Source: Paraburkholderia tagetis | GTDB taxonomy: Bacteria > Pseudomonadota > Gammaproteobacteria > Burkholderiales > Burkholderiaceae | NCBI RefSeq assembly: GCF_022213065.1 | Contig: NZ_JAKLJA010000045.1 | Location: forward strand, 1 to 47,417 | Reading direction: 5' to 3' | DNA length: 47,417 nucleotides | Shown here: positions 27,101 through 34,032 of the stretch, piece after piece | How the letters are laid out: every line of letters begins with the position of its first letter | How positions within the stretch are numbered: position 1 is the stretch's first letter | Position numbers and translations under genes: made by a program | Notes under the pieces: model-generated | Databases searched by the model: none | The model's input: only the letters and a program-made list of their open reading frames with translations | Told to the model about the DNA's origin: nothing

Positions 27101-27388
27101 TTACTCCTGCTGTATGGCGGTCGGTCGCTCTGGCGGCGCGCTCGCGCGCAGCGCCGAGCAATTGTCGACCACGCGCCTCAACAACCATGCATGGTTGCCG
27201 GCGTTTCGCGGCGTGCTCCAGATGCTCGTAATGCAAAACTCTCCGCACCGGCAGTCAGCCTGGTTATATGGGCAGTACATCCTGCCCCACGCATGGCCAT
27301 TACCGTTAGCTGGTCTAACTAACCAACCCTTCGCCTCGGCGTAGGCCAGCGCAGCCTCGACCTCTTTCTTTGGATGCGATCGTCTCAT
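27101..27388 (-). CDS. Putative HicA-like toxin with inserted four-cysteine cluster
   Basis: 95 residues. The order helix (KKEVEAALAYAEAKGW), NGNGH (28-32), strand, CITSIWSTPR strand/turn, and helix (HAWLLRRVVDNCSAL) follows the dsRBD-like HicA layout. In HicA an NGSNH segment carries the catalytic histidine, and a VMPRHP turn precedes the final helix. H32 would be the active residue. Unlike HicA, an inserted loop holds C39, C46, C48 and C52 (C-X6-C-X-C-X3-C), which could bind zinc. ATG 27388 is supported by the family-like start MRRSHPKKEVE and a sigma70 promoter ending about ten bases upstream. The alternative is a DNA- or RNA-binding accessory protein with no toxicity. Confidence 0.6.
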   Translation of the reverse strand: MRRSHPKKEVEAALAYAEAKGWLVRPANGNGHAWGRMYCPYNQADCRCGEFCITSIWSTPRNAGNHAWLLRRVVDNCSALRASAPPERPTAIQQE

Positions 27389-27398
27389 CGGCAAACTC

Positions 27399-27427
27399 AG
27401 TGTATGGGCCGCCACCAAAGTTGTCAA
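27399..27427 (-). promoter_or_regulatory. Sigma70 promoter of the HicAB-like pair
   Basis: On the minus strand, -35 TTGACA (27422-27427, consensus) and -10 TACACT (27399-27404) are separated by exactly 17 bp. The predicted start of transcription falls within a few bases of the ATG at 27388, so the mRNA would be nearly leaderless. Confidence 0.8.
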
Positions 27428-27435
27428 TTGACAAC
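27420..27435. promoter_or_regulatory. Perfect 16-bp palindrome, likely operator of the HicAB-like pair
   Basis: GTTGTCAATTGACAAC is its own reverse complement and contains the whole -35 hexamer. A dimer bound here would block RNA polymerase. The HTH protein encoded by the second gene of the pair is the obvious candidate repressor (inference). Confidence 0.75.
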
Positions 27436-27586
27436 CAACAAACCTGAAGCGACCAAATCGCGCTATCCGGGCGGGCAGCGCGTCTCGAATCATTGAAATT
27501 CTGCTGATGAAACCTGGCGCCCGACAGCTAGCCTCATGGCGTAGGAGACGCGTGCATAGGACGCGCTTACGTCGGGCACCAAAGGC

Positions 27587-27613
27587 AAACGCCCCGCGAA
27601 AAGCGGGGCGTTT
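27587..27613 (-). terminator. Intrinsic terminator of the PBP7-type gene
   Basis: An 11-bp perfect stem AAACGCCCCGC/GCGGGGCGTTT (27587-27597 and 27603-27613) with loop GAAAA lies 37 bp after the stop. The T tract on the minus strand is short. Confidence 0.75.
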
Positions 27614-27649
27614 ATCCTGGCGAAGCCGAAACCGGCGTGGCGGGCCGAA

Positions 27650-28840
27650 TCAGGTACCCGCGCCCCCCGCGTCCGCGCTCGTAATGCGCGGTTGCTGGTC
27701 CGCGCCGCCGTTGTCGATCCACGTACGCACGCGGGCCGCGTCGGCGAAACGCGAATATTTGCCGCTCGAATCGAGCAGCACCATGATGACCGGACGACCG
27801 TGAACCGTCGTCTGCATCACGAGGCACTCGCCCGCTTCGTTGATGAAACCGGTCTTCTGCAGACCGATGTCCCATGACGAATTGCGAATGAGCGCGTTCG
27901 TGCTGTTGTAGGCAAGATTGCGCTTGCCCGTAAACACGTCATAGCTGCGGTCGGTCGAGAACTGGCGAATGAGCGGGTACTGGTAGGCCGCATTCACCAT
28001 CTTCACGAGATCACGCGCCGTCGAGACATTGTGGCTCGACAGCCCCGTGGAATTCTCGAAGTGCGTGTCGGTCATGCCGAGCTGCTTCGCCTTCGCATTC
28101 ATGGCCGCGACGAACGCCGGACGCCCGCCCGGGTAGTAGCGCGAGAGGGCCGCGGCCGCGCGGTTCTCCGACGCCATCAGCGCGATATGCAGCATGTCTT
28201 CGCGCGAGAGCACCGAGCCCACCGAGAGGCGCGAACCGGTGTTCTTCTCGTAGTCGCGATCTTCGTCGGTGACTTCGATCGACTCGGTAAGCGACGCCTT
28301 CGAATCGAGCACGACCATTGCAGTCATGAGCTTCGAGATCGAGGCGATGGGCACCACGGCGCGCGAATTCTTGTCGAAGAGCGGTTCCAGCGTGTTCTGG
28401 TCCACCACGTAGGCGACGCCCGAGCGCAGCATCAGCGAATCGGGCGTTTCATGGAGGCCGAACGCCTGGCCCGCGGTCGGCTGACGCGGCTCGAACGCGA
28501 CACGGCGCACTGCCGTGCGATGACGGCCGTTCATTGTGTAACTGACACGGCGCTTCTTCGCCGTCGGACGTGCATCGTCGTCCTTAGCGGCGGCGACGCT
28601 GGTCGCGCCTGCTTTTTTGGCGACCTTTGCAGGCGCGGCCGCCTTCGTGCCGCTTGTGCCTTTCCTGGTAGTCTTTTTGGCTTTGGCCGTCGTGGCCGCC
28701 GCGGTGTTCTGCGACGCAGCAAATGCGCCCTCGGGCACTACGAGCGTCGCACTGATGACCACGGAGACAGCCACCGACAGCGCGGTACTGACAACCGATG
28801 AGGGCACCAGCTTGAACGACAGGAGCTTGTCGGATTTCAT
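27650..28840 (-). CDS. D-alanyl-D-alanine endopeptidase/carboxypeptidase, PBP7 type
   Basis: 396 residues. This periplasmic penicillin-binding protein (S11 family) trims peptidoglycan cross-links. The N-terminal signal runs to about AFA (39-41). It is followed by an unusual Lys/Ala/Thr-rich segment (about 45-98) that could contact the cell wall, then the peptidase domain. Catalytic motifs are SISK (S167, K170), SEN (224-226) and KTG (329-331). ATG 28840 gives a normal signal peptide; an upstream in-frame ATG would add 25 residues and spoil it. pbpG and dacB-type names are both used for relatives, so I leave the symbol open. It is transcribed alone. Confidence 0.92.
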   Translation of the reverse strand: MKSDKLLSFKLVPSSVVSTALSVAVSVVISATLVVPEGAFAASQNTAAATTAKAKKTTRKGTSGTKAAAPAKVAKKAGATSVAAAKDDDARPTAKKRRVSYTMNGRHRTAVRRVAFEPRQPTAGQAFGLHETPDSLMLRSGVAYVVDQNTLEPLFDKNSRAVVPIASISKLMTAMVVLDSKASLTESIEVTDEDRDYEKNTGSRLSVGSVLSREDMLHIALMASENRAAAALSRYYPGGRPAFVAAMNAKAKQLGMTDTHFENSTGLSSHNVSTARDLVKMVNAAYQYPLIRQFSTDRSYDVFTGKRNLAYNSTNALIRNSSWDIGLQKTGFINEAGECLVMQTTVHGRPVIMVLLDSSGKYSRFADAARVRTWIDNGGADQQPRITSADAGGAGT

Positions 28841-28876
28841 TGGTGTTCTTGGATGGAGCGGCGGGATCGTTCGCCA

Positions 28877-28905
28877 AGTGTAGTAAAACCACGAAAATTT
28901 CGCAA
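28877..28905 (-). promoter_or_regulatory. Promoter of the PBP7-type gene
   Basis: On the minus strand, -35 TTGCGA (28900-28905) and -10 TACACT (28877-28882) are 17 bp apart and lie 37 bp upstream of the start codon. Confidence 0.65.
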
Positions 28906-29425
28906 ATTGAAGCACTTATGGCTACTCGTTAAACCGAAATCTGGTTTTCAATTGAGATGACCAATGTACTTCATGCATTCGATGGAGAAAGACAATCATC
29001 CGGGCAGCCCCACCCTGCTGCGCCCTGCGCTAACAACGTTCTCCGCTGTCTACGCATTGACGGCGCGCGCGATGCAAAACTTTATGTGGGAGTAATACCG
29101 AGGACGACTCTCTAACGCCGGTGCCGCCGAAAACGCGCGACGCGCGTTCGACCGCGATGAATGTTTAACGTTCCATGAAGGAATTTGGTGGACGCGCCCA
29201 GCGCAATCCCTCACCGGCCTCCAACGAGTCATACGACGCACGCCACGTCCGGCGCACATCGTCAGGCTCAATCTTGCCAGATCGAACGCATACATGCTTG
29301 ACCTTGTCAGCCAAAGCCTTGCCGCACGTAGGTTGCGGACGCTATGCCGCAGTTCACCGAGACACAGAAGGACAGCCTCATGCCGCACGCATAAGTAGTT
29401 GTTTAAAAATAGTTTAATGTAATTG
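28906..29425. other. Long intergenic stretch with no recognised gene
   Basis: About 520 bp between the PBP7-type promoter and the phasin control region. Open frames here are short, lack ribosome binding sites and resemble nothing I know. The right end (29395-29425) is AT-rich. I see no tRNA, no clear terminator and no repeat. A small RNA cannot be excluded. Confidence 0.4.
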
Positions 29426-29439
29426 TGCGTCGCACCAAA
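29426..29439. promoter_or_regulatory. Probable PhaR box, upstream copy
   Basis: TGCGTCGCACCAAA contains the TGC-N3-GCA dyad reported as the core of PhaR repressor sites in Paracoccus and related bacteria. It lies immediately upstream of the phasin -35 element. Confidence 0.55.
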
Positions 29440-29444
29440 AGTTC

Positions 29445-29472
29445 TTGACTTTCATCTCCAGCGACCTAAAAT
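29445..29472 (+). promoter_or_regulatory. Sigma70 promoter of phaP
   Basis: -35 TTGACT (29445-29450) and -10 TAAAAT (29467-29472) are separated by 16 bp. The promoter lies between two near-identical TGCGNCGCACCAAA sites. Confidence 0.75.
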
Positions 29473-29484
29473 CGAAATCAATGC

Positions 29485-29498
29485 TGCGACGCACCAAA
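29485..29498. promoter_or_regulatory. Probable PhaR box, downstream copy
   Basis: TGCGACGCACCAAA repeats the upstream box with one change, 59 bp further on, just past the expected transcription start. Its position suits repression by PhaR. Confidence 0.55.
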
Positions 29499-29594
29499 GC
29501 CACACTACAGCGCCGGGCAGATCATCCTCCAGTGTCTTGCCACTTACTTCAGGCGGCCCGCGAACGAGGCCGCCAAACATCCAGGAGCGTAAAC

Positions 29595-30170
29595 ATGAGT
29601 CTGCTGACCCCTGAGCAATTCGCCGCTGCCCAGAAAGCCAACCTCGAAACGCTGTTCGGCCTCACCGGCAAGGCATTTGAAGGCGTGGAAAAGCTCGTCG
29701 AATTGAACCTTCAGGCCGTTCGCTCAAATCTGACGGAATCGCAGGAGCACGCGCAGCGCGCGCTGTCGGCGAAAGACGCGCAAGAATTCTTCGCCCTGCA
29801 ATCGAGCTTCGCTCAACCGCTCACCGAAAAGCTGCTGTCGTACGGTCGCCACGTCTACGAAATCGCTTCGGCTACGCAAGCCGAGTTCGCGAAGGTCGCT
29901 GAAGCCCACTACGAAGAACAAAACCGCAAGGTCCAGTCGCTCGTCGACAACGTCGCCAAGAACGCGCCGGCCGGCTCGGAAACCGCTGTCGCCGTGATCA
30001 AGTCGGCTATCAACGCCGCGAACACGACCTACGAAACGGTCCATAAGGCCACCAAGCAAGCCGTCGAATTGGCCGAAAGCAATTTCAATGCCGCCACCGC
30101 CGCGGCCAGCAAGGCTGCCGCGCAAGCTTCGCGCTCGGCTGCCGCCACTGCTGCCAAGAAGCCGGCCTGA
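29595..30170 (+). CDS. phaP: Phasin (PHB granule-associated protein)
   Basis: 191 residues. Phasins coat polyhydroxybutyrate granules and control their size and number. The phasin_2-type helical domain is visible from MSLLTPEQFAAAQKANLETL through FFALQSSFAQPLTEKLLSYG. It is amphipathic, with no cysteine and no tryptophan. The C-terminus is an Ala/Lys-rich tail (AAATAAKKPA). AGGAG precedes ATG 29595. The leader is about 115 bases. A pair of probable PhaR sites at the promoter fits repression by PhaR, which lets go when PHB forms. It is monocistronic, between terminators. Confidence 0.94.
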   Translation: MSLLTPEQFAAAQKANLETLFGLTGKAFEGVEKLVELNLQAVRSNLTESQEHAQRALSAKDAQEFFALQSSFAQPLTEKLLSYGRHVYEIASATQAEFAKVAEAHYEEQNRKVQSLVDNVAKNAPAGSETAVAVIKSAINAANTTYETVHKATKQAVELAESNFNAATAAASKAAAQASRSAAATAAKKPA

Positions 30171-30213
30171 GCATCACGCATCGACCTGTGGCGCGCTGAA
30201 AATCGCGCCCAGC

Positions 30214-30277
30214 GCCGGACCTGACGCTCCGGTCCGGCATGTCGCTTGCCCGGTCGCTGGAGGCCGGGAATTTTTTT
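30214..30277 (+). terminator. Terminator region of phaP
   Basis: Two hairpins stand in series. GCCGGACC/GGTCCGGC (30214-30221 and 30231-30238) has no T run. CCCGG/CCGGG (30249-30253 and 30264-30268) is followed by AATTTTTTT (to 30277). The second is the likely stop point. Confidence 0.7.
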
Positions 30278-30358
30278 AGCTCCAGCGCCTCTCGCAGTCG
30301 ATCGGCAATCGATCGCAGTGTTTCTCACAGCGGCCCGCGGCGACCCCAATGTCCAAAT

Positions 30359-30394
30359 AAAAACGGCGCACTCCTCGCGGAGTGCGCCGTTTTT
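30359..30394 (-). terminator. Intrinsic terminator of the aceE-aceF-lpdA operon
   Basis: A 16-bp perfect stem (30359-30374 with 30379-30394) and a four-base loop have T runs on both strands. It lies 17 bp after the lpdA stop. Confidence 0.9.
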
Positions 30395-30410
30395 TCATGC
30401 TCGCGGCAAA

Positions 30411-32186
30411 TTACTTCTTCTTTTGCGGCGGCAGGTCCGTACAGACGCCTTCATACAGCTCGGCGGCCATGCCCACCGACTCGCCCAGCGTCGGGTGCGG
30501 ATGGATGGTCTTGCCGATGTCGGTCGCGTCCGCGCCCATTTCCACGGCGAGGCAGACTTCGCTGATGAGGTCGCCCGCGTTCAGGCCGACGATGCCCCCG
30601 CCGATCACACGATGCGTATCTTCGTCGAAGATCAGCTTGGTGAAGCCCTCGTCGCGGCCGTTGGCGATCGCGCGGCCCGAAGCGGCCCACGGGAACACCG
30701 CCTTGCCGTACTTGATGCCTTCGGCCTTGCACTGATCTTCGGTCTTGCCGGCCCATGCCACTTCCGGATCGGTATAGGCCACCGACGGAATCTGCAGGGC
30801 GTCGAAGTACGCCTTCTCGCCGTGCGCCGCTTCCGCTGCCACGTGGCCTTCATGCACGGCCTTGTGCGCGAGCATCGGCTGGCCAACCACGTCGCCAATC
30901 GCGAAGATATGCGGCACGTTGGTGCGCTGCTGCTTGTCGACCTCGATGAAACCACGGTCGGTCACCGCGATGCCGGCCTTGTCCGCACCGATCTTCTTGC
31001 CGTTGGGCGAGCGGCCCACGGCGACCAGCACGAGGTCGTAGCGCTGTGCTTCGGCGGGTGCCTTCTCGCCTTCGAACGTGACGTAGATGCCATCGTCCTT
31101 CGCCTCGGCCTTCGTGGTTTTGGTCTTGAGCATGACATTCGCGAAGCGCTTCGCGTTGTACTTCTCCCAGACCTTCACGAGATCGCGGTCGGCACCGGCC
31201 ATCAGGCCGTCGAGCATTTCCACGACGTCGATCTGCGCGCCGAGCGTCGAGTAGACGGTCGCCATTTCCAGACCGATAATGCCGCCACCGATCACCAGCA
31301 TCTTCTGCGGAAGCTGGCGCAGTTCCAGCGCGCCGGTCGAGTCGATCACACGCGGATCTTCCGGCATGAACGGCAGCTTCACGGCCTGCGAACCCGCCGC
31401 AATGATCGCCTGCTTGAACTTGACGATCTTCTTGCCGCTCTCGCCCGCCACTTCCATATGGTACGGATCGAGGAACGTGCCCACGCCGGTCACGACTTCG
31501 ACCTTGCGCGCCTTCGCCATGCCGGCCAGACCGCCGGTGAGCTTCTTGACGACGCCCGACTTGAAGTCGCGCAGGCGGTCGAGATCGATCTGCGGCTTGC
31601 CGAACGAGATGCCGTGCGAAGCGAGCGCAGCAGCTTCGTCGACCACGAGCGCCGTGTGCAGCAGCGCCTTCGACGGGATGCAGCCGACGTTCAGACACAC
31701 GCCGCCGAGCGTCGAGTAACGCTCGACGAGCACGGTCTTCATGCCGAGGTCGGCGGAACGGAACGCCGCCGAATAGCCGCCAGGGCCAGCGCCCAGAACG
31801 AGCATGTCGCATTCGACATCGGCGCTACCGCCGAAGCTGCCGGCTTGCGGCGCCGGAGCAGCAGCCTTCGGAGCCTCAGCGGCCTTGGGCGCCTCAGCCT
31901 TCGGTGCTTCGGCCTTCGGTGCAGCCGCCGCGCCCGCAGTCGCCCCCTCGGACGCTTCGACCAGCGCGATCACCGTGCCTTGCGACGCCTTGTCGCCAGC
32001 CTTGATCTTCACTTCTTTGACGGTGCCCGCGACATCGCTGGGCACTTCCATCGTGGCCTTGTCCGACTCGAGCGAGAGCAGCGTCTGCTCCTTCTCGATC
32101 ACATCGCCGGCCTTGATGTTGACTTCGATGACGTCGATGTCCTTGAAGTCGCCGATATCCGGCACTTTCACTTCGACGAGACTCAT
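30411..32186 (-). CDS. lpdA: Dihydrolipoyl dehydrogenase (E3) with N-terminal lipoyl domain
   Basis: 591 residues, about 120 longer than ordinary E3. An N-terminal lipoyl domain (1-80; lipoylated K43 in ESDKATMEVPS) is joined by an Ala/Pro/Lys/Glu linker (about 85-118) to the flavoprotein. The E3 core shows GAGPGG (132-137), the redox pair in CLNVGCIPSK (C164, C169), the NAD-binding VIGGGIIGLEMA and a C-terminal dimer interface. It reoxidises dihydrolipoamide of the pyruvate dehydrogenase complex, making NADH. The fused form is known from Neisseria, Ralstonia and Burkholderia. AGGGGA precedes the ATG. Third gene of aceE-aceF-lpdA. Confidence 0.96.
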   Translation of the reverse strand: MSLVEVKVPDIGDFKDIDVIEVNIKAGDVIEKEQTLLSLESDKATMEVPSDVAGTVKEVKIKAGDKASQGTVIALVEASEGATAGAAAAPKAEAPKAEAPKAAEAPKAAAPAPQAGSFGGSADVECDMLVLGAGPGGYSAAFRSADLGMKTVLVERYSTLGGVCLNVGCIPSKALLHTALVVDEAAALASHGISFGKPQIDLDRLRDFKSGVVKKLTGGLAGMAKARKVEVVTGVGTFLDPYHMEVAGESGKKIVKFKQAIIAAGSQAVKLPFMPEDPRVIDSTGALELRQLPQKMLVIGGGIIGLEMATVYSTLGAQIDVVEMLDGLMAGADRDLVKVWEKYNAKRFANVMLKTKTTKAEAKDDGIYVTFEGEKAPAEAQRYDLVLVAVGRSPNGKKIGADKAGIAVTDRGFIEVDKQQRTNVPHIFAIGDVVGQPMLAHKAVHEGHVAAEAAHGEKAYFDALQIPSVAYTDPEVAWAGKTEDQCKAEGIKYGKAVFPWAASGRAIANGRDEGFTKLIFDEDTHRVIGGGIVGLNAGDLISEVCLAVEMGADATDIGKTIHPHPTLGESVGMAAELYEGVCTDLPPQKKK

Positions 32187-32287
32187 GGTGTCCCCTGTTG
32201 GAACGACCGGCCGCGCCCACCGCGGCGCGCACGCGCATAAACATGGCGCGTGCGACGCGGAGGCGTCAGTCGGTCAATGAAGCGGTT

Positions 32288-33952
32288 TTACAGAATCACG
32301 CGGCGGAAGTCGCCGAGGATCGCGCCGAGGTACGCGTTGAAGCGCGCGGCAGCTGCGCCGTCGATCACGCGGTGGTCGTACGAGAGCGAAAGCGGCAGCG
32401 TGAGGCGCGGCACGAATTGCTTGCCGTCCCACACCGGCTTCATTGCGCTCTTCGAAAGGCCGAGGATCGCCACTTCCGGTGCGTTGATGATCGGCGTGAA
32501 GTGCGTGCCACCGATGCCGCCGAGCGACGAGATCGAGAAGCAGCCGCCTTGCATCTGGTCCGGCTTGAGCTTGCCTTCGCGCGCGAGCTTCGAGAGCTCG
32601 GCCATTTCCTTCGCGATATCGACGAGGCCCTTCTTGTCCGCGTCGCGGATCACCGGCACGACGAGGCCGTTCGGCGTGTCGGCGGCAAAACCGATGTGGT
32701 AGTACTGCTTGAAGACGAGGTTATCGCCGTCGAGGCTCGCGTTGAACGCCGGGAACTTCTTCAGCGCCGCGACGCACGCCTTGATAACGAACGCGAGCAT
32801 CGTGAACTTCACGCCTGCCTTCTCGTTTTCCTTGTTCAGCTGCACGCGCAGCGCTTCGAGGTCGGTGATGTCCGCTTCGTCGTTGTTCGTGACGTGCGGG
32901 ATCATGACCCAGTTGCGGTGCAGGTTCGCGCCAGAGATCTTCTTGATGCGCGACAGCGGTTGCGTGTCGATCGGGCCGAACTTCGTGAAGTCGACCTTCG
33001 GCCACGGCAGCAGGTTCAGGCCCGCGCCGCCGCCGGCGGGCGCTGCGGCCGCGGTGCCCGGAGCCGCCAGTTGGCCCGTCATCACGCCCTTCACGAACGC
33101 GGTGATATCGTCCTGGGTGATGCGGCCCTTCGGACCCGTGCCCTTGACGCGTGCAACGTCCACGCCCAGATCGCGTGCAAACTTGCGCACGGACGGCGAG
33201 GCGTGGCTCGGACGGCGCGCGCCGCCTTCGCCCGCGGGGATGATCGGGGCCTGCGCGAGCGCCGACGGCGCTGCGGGCGCGGGCCGTGCCGGCGCGGCTT
33301 GCGGCGCGTCCGACGGCTCTTCGATGTGCTTCGCAGCCGGGGCGGCAGCAGGAGCCGCTGCGCCTTCCGCTTCCACGACGACGATTTCCGTGCCTTCCGA
33401 CACGTTATCGCCGACCTTGACCAGGATTGCCTTGACGACACCGGCCACCGGGCTCGGCACGTCCATGGTTGCCTTGTCCGACTCGAGCGTGACGAGCGAC
33501 TGCTCCTTCTCGACGCGATCGCCGACCTTCACGCCGATCTCGATGACGGGCACGTCCTTGTAGTCGCCGATATCGGGGACCTTGACGCTTTGCGCGCCGC
33601 CGCTCGCAGCCGGAGCCGCTTGTTGCGCGGGAGCAGCGGCCGGTGCGGGTGCGGCAGCTTTTTGCGCAGCCGGCGCAGCGGCAGGCGCAGCAGCGGGAGC
33701 CGCAGCAGCGCCCGCGCCGTCCAGCACGAGTACGAGCGTGCCTTCCGACACGTTATCGCCCAGCTTGACCTTCACTTCCTTGACCGTGCCCGAAGCCGGG
33801 CTCGGCACATCCATGGTCGCCTTATCCGATTCCAGCGTGATCAGCGACTGCTCTTTTTCGACGGTATCGCCCGCCTTCACCAGCACCTCGATCACAGGAA
33901 TGTCCTTGTAATCGCCGATGTCCGGCACCTTGACTTCGATCGTTTGACTCAT
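32288..33952 (-). CDS. aceF: Pyruvate dehydrogenase E2, dihydrolipoamide acetyltransferase
   Basis: 554 residues. Two lipoyl domains (about 4-77 and 118-192, each with ESDKATMDVPS) are separated by Ala/Pro-rich linkers. Then come an E3/E1-binding domain (about 255-290, PSVRKFARDLGVD) and the catalytic core (about 325-554). The catalytic motif is DHRVIDG with H527 and D531. It transfers acetyl from lipoamide to CoA and forms the core of the complex. ATG 33952 gives MSQTIEVKVPDIG. It lies 80 bp after aceE and 101 bp before lpdA. Confidence 0.96.
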   Translation of the reverse strand: MSQTIEVKVPDIGDYKDIPVIEVLVKAGDTVEKEQSLITLESDKATMDVPSPASGTVKEVKVKLGDNVSEGTLVLVLDGAGAAAAPAAAPAAAPAAQKAAAPAPAAAPAQQAAPAASGGAQSVKVPDIGDYKDVPVIEIGVKVGDRVEKEQSLVTLESDKATMDVPSPVAGVVKAILVKVGDNVSEGTEIVVVEAEGAAAPAAAPAAKHIEEPSDAPQAAPARPAPAAPSALAQAPIIPAGEGGARRPSHASPSVRKFARDLGVDVARVKGTGPKGRITQDDITAFVKGVMTGQLAAPGTAAAAPAGGGAGLNLLPWPKVDFTKFGPIDTQPLSRIKKISGANLHRNWVMIPHVTNNDEADITDLEALRVQLNKENEKAGVKFTMLAFVIKACVAALKKFPAFNASLDGDNLVFKQYYHIGFAADTPNGLVVPVIRDADKKGLVDIAKEMAELSKLAREGKLKPDQMQGGCFSISSLGGIGGTHFTPIINAPEVAILGLSKSAMKPVWDGKQFVPRLTLPLSLSYDHRVIDGAAAARFNAYLGAILGDFRRVIL

Positions 33953-34032
33953 TGTTAGTGTCTCCGGGGCCGCATACGACACGCCTCCCCGCTTCGGGGA
34001 GGCGCACATGCCATGCACAGGGGGATGATGCG

